DNA of 64,000 nt, from NCBI GenBank assembly GCA_022844135.1, contig JALHMG010000010.1:1-64000 (forward strand). The letters run 5' to 3'. Position numbers and translations under genes: made by a program. Each line of letters opens with the position of its first letter. Within the stretch, counting starts at the first letter, position 1. Below, in pieces: positions 34,429 to 42,928 of the stretch. This DNA is from Lysobacterales bacterium (lineage in GTDB: Bacteria > Pseudomonadota > Gammaproteobacteria > Xanthomonadales > SZUA-5). The notes under the pieces are model-generated. The model saw only the letters and a program-made list of their open reading frames with translations. It was not told the DNA's origin and did not search any database.

Positions 34429-34902
34429 ATGTCCGCAGCCAACGAAGCCCTAATCCGCCGCTTCTACGATGCGTTCGCACGACGCGATGCCGAAGCGATG
34501 GCGGCTTGTTATCACCCAGACGCACGGTTTTCCGATCCGGCATTTCCGGCGCTGCAAGGCGCAGAAATCGGCGACATGTGGCGCATGCTGTGCAGCCGCG
34601 CGCAGCAGTTTTCGCTCGAGTATTCCAAGGTGCAGGCCAGCGACGAACGCGGTTCCGCGCATTGGGAGCCACGCTATCTCTTCAGCAAAACCGGGCGCAT
34701 GGTGCATAACATCATCGACGCACAATTCCGCTTTGCCGATGGCTTGATCATCGAGCACAAGGATCATTTCGATTTTTGGCGCTGGAGCCGTCAGGCGCTC
34801 GGCGCGCCTGGATTGTTGCTCGGCTGGAGCGGCTTTCTTCGCGCCAAAGTGCAGGCCGAAGCCGCCAAGGGTTTGAGCGCCTACCGCAGCAAACGGGCAT
34901 GA
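34429..34902 (+). CDS. SnoaL/NTF2-like protein
   Basis: The 157-residue protein has the NTF2/SnoaL-like opening ANEALIRRFYDAFARRDAEAMAACYHPDARFSDPAF and a long mixed beta region with HNIIDAQFRFADGLIIEHKDHFDFWRW. Such cone-shaped folds bind small ligands or act as isomerases or accessory factors. The role here is unknown. The frame opens upstream at 34264, but only the ATG at 34429 gives a family-like N-terminus. Its stop overlaps the ATG of the sigma factor (34899-34902), so it is translated with the sigma-kinase pair and could be a sensor or modulator for it. Confidence 0.8.
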   Translation: MSAANEALIRRFYDAFARRDAEAMAACYHPDARFSDPAFPALQGAEIGDMWRMLCSRAQQFSLEYSKVQASDERGSAHWEPRYLFSKTGRMVHNIIDAQFRFADGLIIEHKDHFDFWRWSRQALGAPGLLLGWSGFLRAKVQAEAAKGLSAYRSKRA

Positions 34903-35495
34903 GCACATCGGGCCCCGACGACATCACGCTGCTGATCGCCGATGCGCAAGGGGGCAGCGCGCCGGCGCAGGAAAAACTCTACGCGCACGTGTATCGCGAA
35001 CTGCACCGTCTCGCCGAACGTCAGTTACGCGGCGATCGTGAACATGGCGGCGCAACCTCGCTGGTCCACGAGGCGTACTTCCGGCTCGCGCGCTCGCCCG
35101 GCAGCTTCAACGACCGTCAGCATTTTTTCGCGACCGCCGCGCGCGCGATGCGACAAATCCTGATCGACCGCGCCCGCGAACGGCTCGCCGAGCGACGCGG
35201 CGGCGGGGCGCGCGTGGAATCGCTCGATGGACTGGCGATGGACGTTGCGGTGGCCGGCGGCGACGAGGAGTTGCTGGCGCTCAATCAAGCGCTGGATCAG
35301 TTGGGTGTGCTCGACGCGCGCCTGGCGCAAGTGGTCGAAATGCGTTTCTTCGGCGGCCTGGAGCTCACGGAAATCGCGCCCCTGCTGCAGGTTTCCGAGC
35401 GCACGTTGAAGCGCGACTGGCGGCGCGCGCGTGCGTTCCTGTACGACGCGCTCGGCGACAGCGTCAAGATCGACGCCGACGATGGCAGCGAGTGA
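34899..35495 (+). CDS. ECF-family RNA polymerase sigma factor
   Basis: 198 residues. Region 2 is visible (AQEKLYAHVYRELHRLAERQL, ATSLVHEAYFRLA, HFFATAARAMRQILIDRAR) and region 4 helix-turn-helix near the C-terminus (VVEMRFFGGLELTEIAPLLQVSERTLKRDWRRARAFL). The pattern with RQILIDRAR matches the ECF type that is commonly paired with Ser/Thr kinases in Lysobacterales, Acidobacteria and Planctomycetes. Its ATG overlaps the NTF2-like gene by 4 nt, and a kinase gene follows 351 bp downstream. No anti-sigma factor is present, consistent with control by the kinase. Confidence 0.92.
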   Translation: MSTSGPDDITLLIADAQGGSAPAQEKLYAHVYRELHRLAERQLRGDREHGGATSLVHEAYFRLARSPGSFNDRQHFFATAARAMRQILIDRARERLAERRGGGARVESLDGLAMDVAVAGGDEELLALNQALDQLGVLDARLAQVVEMRFFGGLELTEIAPLLQVSERTLKRDWRRARAFLYDALGDSVKIDADDGSE

Positions 35496-35543
35496 TCGAG
35501 CCGGGACGTTTCATGAGGGAATGCAGAAGATCGCGAAGGGTGA

Positions 35544-35716
35544 GAGAGGGCAAGCTTGCATCGCATGCGATGCGCCCTCTCGAACGACTGGCGGCTGCGC
35601 CGCCAGGCCGGACCTTTGTGCCGAAATCGAGGCGAGAGGAAAGAACAAGCGAAAGTGAGGCGGTGTTTCGCGCCGCATGCGGCGCGCCGCCGAGCGCCAG
35701 CGCATGGATGCGCTGG
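35544..35716. repeat. Three GCATGC/GCATGG-centred palindromes between sigma factor and kinase
   Basis: Within the 351-bp gap lie a long hairpin (35544-35581: GAGAGGGC/GCCCTCTC arms enclosing the perfect palindrome GCATCGCATGCGATGC), a second palindrome GCGCCGCATGCGGCGC (35670-35685), and a third, CCAGCGCATGGATGCGCTGG (35697-35716). No supportable gene is present. Their spacing and shared core suggest a structured RNA or binding sites, or a decayed repeat cluster. Confidence 0.7.
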
Positions 35717-35846
35717 CCGGAGGAGCGAAGCAGGAAGCGCAGCCGCGTTAGCGAGGAAATGGCAGCGAACAGTTCGGAAGTTCTACCGAATCGCAGATTT
35801 CCTGGCCATTGCAGCAATCCAGGCCATTTCTTCGCGACCTCATGAA

Positions 35847-37154
35847 ATGTCCGGACTAAATTGGAAGCTCGTATCGGACGCGTTCGACGATATCGTCGAA
35901 CTCCCGGCGGACCAGCAGCAATGCGCATTGGAGAAACTGCCTGGCGAGTTGCGCGCACGCGTGCGCAAGCTGCTCGACGCCGACGCGCGCAAGTTGGGCA
36001 TGCTGGAGCAGCGCGAAGAAGTCCTCGCGCCAATCGCAGCGGGCGCCACGCCGGTGCTCGGCGCAGGTTGGCGCATCGTCGAGTTGCTCGGCCGTGGTGG
36101 CATGGGTGAAGTCTGGTTGGCCGAGCGCTGCCAGGGCGATGTCACGCAACGAGTGGCCGTGAAACTGCTCAAGCGCGGCATGGACTCGGACGGCGTTCTG
36201 CGCCGCTTCCTTCAGGAGCGACGCATTCTCGCCAAGCTCGATCACCCGGCGATTGCTGGATTACGCGATGCCGGTATCGCCGAGGATGGCCGCCCGTTCC
36301 TGGCCATGGATTACATCCAGGGCGAACCGCTGATCGCATACGCCCGGCGCCACAACCTGTCGCTGCAGCAGCGCTTGGACCTGCTGGCCGCTGTGGCGCG
36401 CGCCGTCGACCACGCGCATCGGCAGCTCATCGTGCATCGAGATTTGAAGCCCAGCAATGTACTGGTCGACAGCGACGGCCGGCCACACTTGCTGGATTTC
36501 GGCATCGCCAAAGTGCTCGCCGACGACCCCGATGAAATCACGCTGACCATCACCGGCGTGCGCGTGCTCTCCCCTGCCTATGCGGCGCCTGAGCAAGTGC
36601 GCGGCGAAGATGTGGGCGTGGCGGCCGATGTTTTCGGTCTCGGTGTGCTGATGTATCAGTTACTGGTGGGCCGACTGCCGCATCAGCGCAGCGGCCGCGT
36701 CGAACGTCTCGCCGATGAGATCGTCAATGAAGCCGCGCCTTTGCCGAGCGCGGCCGCCGCCGCCGGCTGGGTTGCCGAGCAGTCTTCGCCGCTCAACGAG
36801 CGCGTACCGTGGTCGCGCGGCTTACGTGGCGATCTCGATACCATCATGCTCAAAGCCATTCACCCCGAGCCGCCACGGCGTTACGGCTCGACCGCCGAAC
36901 TTGCCGACGACATCGACCGCCATCGTCGCGGCCATCCCATCGCCGCACGCCCGGATAGCCGCTGGTATCGCTTCGCCAAGTTCGTGCATCGCCATCGTAT
37001 CGGTGTGCTGGCAAGTTTTGCGGCGGTGCTGGCGCTGCTTGTAGCCATTGCGATCACCGCCGCACATCAGCAACGCGCCATCGACGAGCTGCGCGCCGAG
37101 AATGAGCGCTTGAAAGCAGAGAATGCCGCTTTGCGGGGTGGAAACTTGAGGTAA
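35847..37154 (+). CDS. Membrane-anchored Ser/Thr protein kinase
   Basis: The 435-residue protein begins with a helical region (1-70), then a Hanks-type kinase domain: glycine loop GRGGMGEVW (about 81-89), VAVKLLKRGMDSD with catalytic Lys near 106, HRDLKPSNVL near 197, DFGIAKVLADDPDEITLTITG, and APEQVRGE. A single membrane segment (about 385-405, IGVLASFAAVLALLVAIAI) is followed by only a short coiled coil rich in E, L and K. Related kinases usually continue with TPR or WD repeats, so the external part is unusually short. The ATG at 35847 was chosen for its fit to family N-termini. It probably responds to or phosphorylates the upstream ECF sigma factor. Confidence 0.92.
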   Translation: MSGLNWKLVSDAFDDIVELPADQQQCALEKLPGELRARVRKLLDADARKLGMLEQREEVLAPIAAGATPVLGAGWRIVELLGRGGMGEVWLAERCQGDVTQRVAVKLLKRGMDSDGVLRRFLQERRILAKLDHPAIAGLRDAGIAEDGRPFLAMDYIQGEPLIAYARRHNLSLQQRLDLLAAVARAVDHAHRQLIVHRDLKPSNVLVDSDGRPHLLDFGIAKVLADDPDEITLTITGVRVLSPAYAAPEQVRGEDVGVAADVFGLGVLMYQLLVGRLPHQRSGRVERLADEIVNEAAPLPSAAAAAGWVAEQSSPLNERVPWSRGLRGDLDTIMLKAIHPEPPRRYGSTAELADDIDRHRRGHPIAARPDSRWYRFAKFVHRHRIGVLASFAAVLALLVAIAITAAHQQRAIDELRAENERLKAENAALRGGNLR

Positions 37155-37197
37155 TTCGCGCCTGCATCCTCCGGCATGCCGGAACGCGCCCGAGTCC

Positions 37198-38145
37198 TTA
37201 CTGCCGCCCGCGATACCGATCGAGCGCGCGCTGGTGATCGCTGACGCCCACGTAGTCAGGCACAATCAATTCGGGCGGCGTTGGCTGGATGCCAAGTTCG
37301 ATCAGGCCATTGCGCACGGAGGTGCTGTCGAGCATCAGCGACTTGAAGTTATCGCCGGAAAAGGGCTTCATCGCTCCGGGCAGCACGTCGAACGCAGCGC
37401 CCTGAAGGCGCCCGAGCACGTCGGGCAGCGGCAGGACGATGCGCGACAGGCCGAGCACCGAGGCCGTGTATTGCACGATTTGCTTGAGCGTGTAGGTGTT
37501 CGGTCCCACCAGCGGATACACCTGACCGACGGTGGCCGGATCGCTCAAACTTTGCAGCATCGCGGCCACCACATCCTTGACATACACCGGTTGGAACTTG
37601 GCGCTGGCGCGCGCCAGCGGAATCAGCGGCGCGATTTTGAGCAAGCCTGCAAAACGCGTGTAGAGCCCGTCGCCGGGCCCGAAGATGACGCTGGGTTGGA
37701 ACAAGGTCCAATTCAGGCCGGACGTCTTCACGCGCACCTCGGCCAGTCCGCGCGTGCGCAAATAGTGGCTGGTACCTTCTCCTGCGCGCAGCGAGCTCAT
37801 TTGCAACAGGCGCTTGCGCCCTGCGGATTTCATCGCCCCGATTAGCGCTTCCGTGAGCTGCACATGGGCGCGCTCGAAAGCGGTTGCGCCAAAGCCATCG
37901 CTCTGCAGTACACCAACGAGGTTGATGACGACGTCTGCATTGGCGAGCCGCGCGGCCAGCGCATCGGCGTCATACACATCCGTCGACAGCACACGCACTC
38001 GCGGAAAAACACTCAGGTGGCGCAAGCGCTCGCGATTGCGCGACAACACATCGATGCTCGCGCCAGCGGCGTGCAGCGCATCGACGAGGTGGCTGCCGAC
38101 AAAGCCGGTGCCGCCGAGAAGGACGATGTGTTGGTTGCTGCTCAT
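37198..38145 (-). CDS. NAD(P)-binding protein, NDUFA9/atypical SDR type
   Basis: The 315-residue Rossmann protein starts with IVLLGGTGFVGSHLV, a GxxGxxG motif. VVINLVGVLQ and the absence of a proper YxxxK pair are typical of the NDUFA9-like atypical SDR group (complex I accessory-like). FQPSVIFGPGDGLYTRFAGLL and YVKDVVAAM are conserved features of that group. In bacteria the role is unclear; a link to quinones or lipid metabolism is proposed. The gene converges with the kinase and is divergent from ETF-QO, with a REP-like palindrome between the latter two. Confidence 0.87.
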   Translation of the reverse strand: MSSNQHIVLLGGTGFVGSHLVDALHAAGASIDVLSRNRERLRHLSVFPRVRVLSTDVYDADALAARLANADVVINLVGVLQSDGFGATAFERAHVQLTEALIGAMKSAGRKRLLQMSSLRAGEGTSHYLRTRGLAEVRVKTSGLNWTLFQPSVIFGPGDGLYTRFAGLLKIAPLIPLARASAKFQPVYVKDVVAAMLQSLSDPATVGQVYPLVGPNTYTLKQIVQYTASVLGLSRIVLPLPDVLGRLQGAAFDVLPGAMKPFSGDNFKSLMLDSTSVRNGLIELGIQPTPPELIVPDYVGVSDHQRALDRYRGRQ

Positions 38146-38203
38146 GGTTTATGGCCTTATGTCGGTGGCGGCTGGAGCGGTTGCGGATTGCGGCTGAAGG
38201 GGT

Positions 38204-38256
38204 GCGATTCATCGCGCCCGGCGGATGCTGTTGGCGATCCGGGCGCGATGAATCGC
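38204..38256. repeat. REP-like palindrome with 18-bp arms
   Basis: GCGATTCATCGCGCCCGG (38204-38221) is matched in inverted form by 38239-38256 with no mismatch, separated by a 17-nt loop. The motif GGGCGCGATGAATCGCGCCC appears in the right arm and beyond. It lies between divergent genes, so it is not a terminator; a REP/BIME-type dispersed repeat is most likely. Confidence 0.8.
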
Positions 38257-38376
38257 GCCCCCACAGCTTTTGACGAATTGCGAGCCCGTCCATCGATCCG
38301 CAACCCGCGACCAACACCGCCAGACTACCCGCCCGCCCTATACTGGCGCCACAACGAAACCCGAAGCAAACGAGCC

Positions 38377-39975
38377 ATGAGCGAACGCGAAGTGATGCAA
38401 TACGATGTGGTGATCGTCGGCGGCGGGCCGTCGGGCCTGGCGTGCGCGATTCGCCTGAAGCAGCTCAAGCCTGAGACCACGGTTTGCGTGATCGAAAAGG
38501 CCTCGGCGATCGGCGCACAGATTCTGTCCGGCGCGGTGATCGAGCCGGCGCCGCTCGACGACTTGCTCCCCGGCTGGCGCGATGCGCCGCCCTCGATATG
38601 CGTGGCCGCCAAGCGCGACGATTTCCGCTTTCTGACCAAAACCAAAGCCTACTCACTGCCCGCCCCGCCGCAAATGCACAACGAGGGCAATTTTATTGTC
38701 TCGCTGGGCGCGATGTGCGCGTGGATGGCGCCGCAGGCCGAAGCCCTCGGCGTTGAGATCTTCCCCGGGTTCGCCGCCGCCGAGGCGCTGGTCAACGAGG
38801 CCGGTAAGGTCATCGGCGTGCGCATCGGCGATATGGGCGTTGGCAAAGACGGCCAGCCCAAAGCCGATTACATGGCCGGCATCGACATCCACGGCGGCGT
38901 CACGGTGCTTGCCGAGGGCGCACGTGGGCATCTCACCAAGCAGCTGGTGAAGCGCTTCAACCTCGACGCCGAAAGCGATCCGCAGACTTATTCGATCGGT
39001 ATCAAGGAACTGTGGCAGGTCAAGCCCGGCAAGGTCGAACCCGGATTGATCGTGCATACGCTCGGCTGGCCGGTCGATAGCAAGACCTATGGCGGCAGTT
39101 TTCTCTATCACCTCGATCAAGACCGCGTTGCGATCGGCTTCGTCAGTGGCCTCGATTACCGCGATCCGATGTACCAGCCTTACGAAGCCTTCCAGCAGCT
39201 CAAACACCATCCGTTCATCAAACCGCTGCTGGAGGACGGCACGATCATGTCGGCCGGCGCGCGGGCCATCGTAACCGGCGGCTATCAATCTCTGCCGAAG
39301 GTTGAAATGCCCGGCGCATTGCTGATCGGCGATACCGCCGGGCTGCTCAACGTGCCGAAGATCAAGGGCACACACCAGGCGCTGCGCTCAGGCATGCTCG
39401 CCGCCGAGCACATCGCCGAACGTGGTCGAAGCGAAGGTTGGGACGCCAAACTGCGCGGCTCTATCGTCATGAGCGAGCTGCGCAAGGTGCGCAATATCAA
39501 ACCGGCGTTCAAGAAAGGCTTGTGGGCCGGCCTCGTCAACGCTGGGGTCGAAACCGTGCTCGGCGGCGCGAGCCCCTGGACCTTACGAAACCGCGCCGAC
39601 TACAGCCAGCTGGATAAGGTCGCGACGATGGAAATCGTCAAACGCGATTGGGTCGAACGCACCCTGCCCCCGCGCGACCGGCTGCAAGGCGTGTATTACG
39701 CATCTACCGCGCACGACGAAGATCAGCCGGTGCACCTGAAAGTGGCCGATACCTCGATTTGCATCAGCCAGTGCGCGGACGAATACCAGAATCCATGCAC
39801 GCGCTTCTGCCCCGCCGGCGTCTACGAAATCGTCAACGACGAAGCGGGCAAGCGCCTGCAGATCAACGCCAGCAACTGCGTGCACTGCAAGACCTGCGAC
39901 ATCAAAGATCCGTACCAGATCATCAACTGGGTCACGCCGCAGGGGGGCAGTGGGCCGAACTATCAGAATTTGTGA
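38377..39975 (+). CDS. Electron transfer flavoprotein-ubiquinone oxidoreductase
   Basis: The 532-residue enzyme passes electrons from reduced ETF to ubiquinone at the inner membrane, linking fatty-acid and amino-acid oxidation to respiration. Seen are the FAD-binding VVIVGGGPSGLACAIRLK at the N-terminus, the family's IGAQILSGAVIEP, the second FAD motif GDTAGLLNVPKIKGTHQA, and C-terminal 4Fe-4S ligands in CTRFCPAGVYE and CVHCKTCDIKDP (about 473-510). It ends GGSGPNYQNL, as is common. The ATG at 38377 is used; a longer frame opens at 37864 but runs antisense to the NDUFA9-like gene. No etfAB genes are in the window. Confidence 0.95.
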   Translation: MSEREVMQYDVVIVGGGPSGLACAIRLKQLKPETTVCVIEKASAIGAQILSGAVIEPAPLDDLLPGWRDAPPSICVAAKRDDFRFLTKTKAYSLPAPPQMHNEGNFIVSLGAMCAWMAPQAEALGVEIFPGFAAAEALVNEAGKVIGVRIGDMGVGKDGQPKADYMAGIDIHGGVTVLAEGARGHLTKQLVKRFNLDAESDPQTYSIGIKELWQVKPGKVEPGLIVHTLGWPVDSKTYGGSFLYHLDQDRVAIGFVSGLDYRDPMYQPYEAFQQLKHHPFIKPLLEDGTIMSAGARAIVTGGYQSLPKVEMPGALLIGDTAGLLNVPKIKGTHQALRSGMLAAEHIAERGRSEGWDAKLRGSIVMSELRKVRNIKPAFKKGLWAGLVNAGVETVLGGASPWTLRNRADYSQLDKVATMEIVKRDWVERTLPPRDRLQGVYYASTAHDEDQPVHLKVADTSICISQCADEYQNPCTRFCPAGVYEIVNDEAGKRLQINASNCVHCKTCDIKDPYQIINWVTPQGGSGPNYQNL

Positions 39976-40011
39976 GCAGTCGACCATTGCAAGAGCAGGC
40001 AGAGCTGCAAG

Positions 40012-40200
40012 ATGAGCCGTTGGAAGGAGTTGGATGACTTTGAGAAGCGCTTTCCTGAGCGCATGGACGTGGACGAGCTGCGCCGTTGGCGAGCCTTTTT
40101 CGCCCACCGTGCTCAATTTCTCCAACCAAAGGTACGAAAGCTCGCTATGAAACGCGTCCACGCCATCGACAGCGCGATAGCTGACAGGGAAAGGGAGTAA
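40012..40200 (+). CDS. Small conserved-looking hypothetical protein
   Basis: The 62-residue charged protein (MSRWKELDDFEKRFPERMD, then WRAFFAHRAQFLQPKVRKLAMKR) starts 36 nt after the ETF-QO stop on the same strand. It has protein-like composition and resembles small hypothetical proteins of this length I recall from other proteobacteria, with the pattern W-x-LDDF-x-RFPER...PKVRK-A-KR. No function is known to me. A ribosome-binding site is weak. Probably real. Confidence 0.55.
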   Translation: MSRWKELDDFEKRFPERMDVDELRRWRAFFAHRAQFLQPKVRKLAMKRVHAIDSAIADRERE

Positions 40201-40324
40201 ACGTATGGGCCACACGCTTCTCAGCTCTAACATGCAGCTCCCACCCAGGATCGCGCATCGCAGCACGAGACTTAACGGCGGCGTTCGCACAACGACACGG
40301 ATCCACGATTAACATCGTCATGCC

Positions 40325-41068
40325 CTAGTGTCGTGGCGTCATGCGACGGCGCTGTTCGCTTTCTAGTGTCCAAATCACGCTCGCCATACGCCCACTCATG
40401 GCGCCATCGCGGCGGAACGAGTGGAAGCGCGAGGGCTCGCTATAGGTACACCAATCGCCACCACTGACGTGCAGCCCCCGAGCTGCCAGTCGGCGCCGCG
40501 CGAGTGCTGCGAGATCGGCGTGCCAGCGATCCTCCCGCCCGGGCTTGAACGCATCCAGCGCGCCGGCGTCAGCATCGAGCAGCGCCTCGCGCACCTCGGG
40601 ACCAATCTCGAAAGCGTCGATGCCGATCGCCGGACCGATCCATGCGTGGTAACGCTCGCCGCTGGCGCTCAATGCCTTGATGGTGGCCTCAATCACGCCG
40701 GCGGCCAGCCCACGCCATCCGGCGTGGATGGCGGCGATCTCGTGCCCGTCGTCGCGCGCAAGCAGGATCGGCAGGCAATCGGCGGTGAGGATTGCCAGCG
40801 GGGAGCCATCGCTGATGGCGGCGTCGGCGATCACGTCGCTATCGCTGCGCGACACGTGCGTTCCGTGCACTTGCGTCAGCCATCGCGGTGGGCGTGCCAA
40901 TCCCAGTCGCTGCGCCAGTATGGAGCGGTTACGCAGCGCAGCCGGATCGCCGGATGCGGCACTGAAACTGATTGATCTGCCAGGATCGCCGGTCGCGTCG
41001 GCGAAATCGCGGCATGCGCACCCGGCGCTCACGCCGCCCGGCAGAGCAGCCGCCAACCAGCCTCTCAC
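40325..41068 (-). CDS. pgeF: Peptidoglycan editing factor PgeF (YfiH, multicopper-oxidase-like laccase domain)
   Basis: The 247-residue protein has the family's three metal or active-site segments: [19 protein letters not shown] and [14 protein letters not shown], plus [13 protein letters not shown]. In E. coli PgeF removes wrongly incorporated L-serine from peptidoglycan stems. The C-terminal part ([14 protein letters not shown]) carries the family's [11 protein letters not shown]. The start overlaps the rluD stop by 4 nt, and the order bamD-rluD-pgeF is the usual gammaproteobacterial arrangement, followed in E. coli by clpB, which is absent here. Confidence 0.94.
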   Translation of the reverse strand: MRGWLAAALPGGVSAGCACRDFADATGDPGRSISFSAASGDPAALRNRSILAQRLGLARPPRWLTQVHGTHVSRSDSDVIADAAISDGSPLAILTADCLPILLARDDGHEIAAIHAGWRGLAAGVIEATIKALSASGERYHAWIGPAIGIDAFEIGPEVREALLDADAGALDAFKPGREDRWHADLAALARRRLAARGLHVSGGDWCTYSEPSRFHSFRRDGAMSGRMASVIWTLESEQRRRMTPRH

Positions 41069-42024
41069 GCGCGCAGCGCGCTCAGAAGCGCGAGGAAATC
41101 AGCCGGCGGCGGCGCACTGGTGCTGACATCGGCGCCGCTGATCGGATGCGCGAACGCGAGCGTCTCGGCGTGCAGCGCCTGGCGTTTGAAGCCGCGTAAG
41201 GCCGTCGTTGCTTCTGCACTCGCAGCGGGTGGCAGTTTCAACGACCCGCCGTACAACGGATCGCCCACGATCGGCTTGCGGATATGCGCCATGTGCACCC
41301 GAATCTGATGGGTGCGGCCGGTTTCGAGCTGCACGCGCAGCAGCGTATGCGCGGCGAAGCGCTCAACGACGCGATAGTGGCTCACCGCCGGCCGGCCGTC
41401 GTCGACGACCGCCATCTTCAGCCGATCATTCGGATGCCGCGCAATCGGCGCATCCACCGTGCCGCCGGAGATCACGTTGCCAGCGACCAGCGCCAGGTAT
41501 TCGCGGCGCACGTTGCGCAGGCTGAGCGCTTTCACCAGTCGCTGATGCGCGTCCAAGGTGCGTGCGACGACCATCACGCCGCTGGTGTCCTTGTCGAGCC
41601 GATGCACCACACCCGCACGCGGCAGTTCCGCTAGCGTGCTGTCGTAATGCAATAGCGCATTGACGAGCGTTCCGGTGCGATTGCCGGCGCCGGGATGCAC
41701 CACCAGACCTGCCGGCTTGTTGAGCACGAGAAACGCCGGATCGTCGATCAGGATATTGAGCGCAATGGCTTCGGGCGCGTCTGAGCTGGCGGCTTCGATC
41801 TCAACATCGACATTGACCGCCTCTCCGCCACGCACGATGTCGCGCGTTCGCGCCGGTTTCCCGCTGAGCAGCACTGCGCCATCCTTGATCCACGCCGCCA
41901 GACGCGAGCGCGAATACTGCGGAAAGGTCCGCGCCAGCGCCGCGTCGAAGCGCGTCCCGGCGGCATCCGCCGGAATCACGCCGCTCAGCGATTCCTTTCT
42001 CAGAACGGCCAAACGCGTCGCCAC
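41065..42024 (-). CDS. rluD: 23S rRNA pseudouridine synthase RluD
   Basis: The 319-residue enzyme converts U1911, U1915 and U1917 (E. coli numbering) of 23S rRNA helix 69. An N-terminal S4 domain ([23 protein letters not shown]) precedes the catalytic domain with [14 protein letters not shown], where the Asp of RLDKDTSG is catalytic. [12 protein letters not shown] and IVGDPLYGG are further family features. The ATG at 42024 overlaps the 3' end of bamD by 25 nt, so a slightly later start is possible. It is translated with pgeF. Confidence 0.95.
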   Translation of the reverse strand: MATRLAVLRKESLSGVIPADAAGTRFDAALARTFPQYSRSRLAAWIKDGAVLLSGKPARTRDIVRGGEAVNVDVEIEAASSDAPEAIALNILIDDPAFLVLNKPAGLVVHPGAGNRTGTLVNALLHYDSTLAELPRAGVVHRLDKDTSGVMVVARTLDAHQRLVKALSLRNVRREYLALVAGNVISGGTVDAPIARHPNDRLKMAVVDDGRPAVSHYRVVERFAAHTLLRVQLETGRTHQIRVHMAHIRKPIVGDPLYGGSLKLPPAASAEATTALRGFKRQALHAETLAFAHPISGADVSTSAPPPADFLALLSALRA

Positions 42025-42806
42025 CAGGATTTCTTGGTTTCGCTGCGGGCACCTGCATAACCGGGCGCGTTCAATTCGAGCACGCGCTTGGCGTCGTTGG
42101 CGAACTCCGTTTGCCCGAGCGCGGTATAGGCTTCCACCTGGATCGCCAGCGCCTCGGGAATCTGCGCCGATTGCTGGTAATTCTCAACGATGTACTTGGC
42201 GCGATTGGCCGCCGCCACATAGGCTTCGCGGCGCAGGTAATAGCGCGCGATCGTCAGCTCGTAGTTAGCCAGATCGTTGCGCAGGAACACCATGCGCTGG
42301 CGCGCGTCGGCGGCATAGCGGCTGTCCGGATAACGGCGCAACAACTCTGAGAAATCATTGAAGGACTGGCGCGCCGCTTCGGTGTCGCGATTGCCGGCCT
42401 GATCGGGCAGCCAACGATCGATGTAGCTGCGGTTGCGATCGAAGTTCACCAGCCCGCGCAAATAGAACGCGTAGTCGATCTTTGGATGCGCCGGGTAGGT
42501 CTTGATGAAGCGATTGACGGTGCTGACCGCCTCGTCGTACTGCGCACGTTTGTACTGCGAATACGCCAGATCGAGCTGCGCCTGCTCGGCAAAATCGCCG
42601 AACGGAAAGCGCGAAGTCAGACGCTTGTAGTAGCGAATGGCGCGCTCGTAGTTGCCCGCATCCATCGACAGCTTGGCTTCTTCATACAAAGCCTCGACCG
42701 ACAGAGTTTCGGTCTCTTCCAGGCGCTCCTCGCCGCTGCAAGCGACCAGAAGACCCAGGGCGAAGAGGATCGCCAGCAGGCGGGCGAGCGGTGCGGCTAA
42801 GGTCAT
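42000..42806 (-). CDS. bamD: Outer membrane assembly lipoprotein BamD
   Basis: The 268-residue lipoprotein has a signal peptide and lipobox LLVACS, with C23 as the lipidated residue. TPR-like repeats follow: [45 protein letters not shown] and [14 protein letters not shown]. BamD is the essential TPR partner of BamA in outer-membrane protein insertion. The ATG at 42806 is chosen because it starts the signal peptide ([15 protein letters not shown]); the open frame reaches 42932. The protein ends [11 protein letters not shown]. The order bamD-rluD-pgeF is typical, and bamD is conventionally divergent from or near rluD. Confidence 0.95.
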   Translation of the reverse strand: MTLAAPLARLLAILFALGLLVACSGEERLEETETLSVEALYEEAKLSMDAGNYERAIRYYKRLTSRFPFGDFAEQAQLDLAYSQYKRAQYDEAVSTVNRFIKTYPAHPKIDYAFYLRGLVNFDRNRSYIDRWLPDQAGNRDTEAARQSFNDFSELLRRYPDSRYAADARQRMVFLRNDLANYELTIARYYLRREAYVAAANRAKYIVENYQQSAQIPEALAIQVEAYTALGQTEFANDAKRVLELNAPGYAGARSETKKSWWRRVWPF

Positions 42807-42851
42807 AGACGACACATCCAACGCGGCGTGAAGCGCCGGATGATAACCGCA

Positions 42852-42921
42852 GCGCGGGCCGATGCTTGATGGCCCGCGCGCGGCGTTCAGGGTAGACCGT
42901 CGGCGCAGTGCGCGCCGACGG
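42852..42921 (-). terminator. Two hairpins between TonB receptor and bamD
   Basis: CCGTCGGCGC/GCGCCGACGG (42897-42921, 5-nt loop) lies just after the receptor's stop, and GCGCGGGCC/GGCCCGCGC (42852-42879) follows before bamD. Neither has a T-run on the minus strand. They may end or attenuate transcription of the receptor gene. Confidence 0.4.
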
Positions 42922-42928
42922 CACACCA

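Noticed and set aside
40324-40339. CTAGTGTCGTGGCGTC at the pgeF stop resembling a MITE end
   Set aside because: Only one end is present, with mismatches, and no partner end or 165-bp core is nearby. Probably chance.
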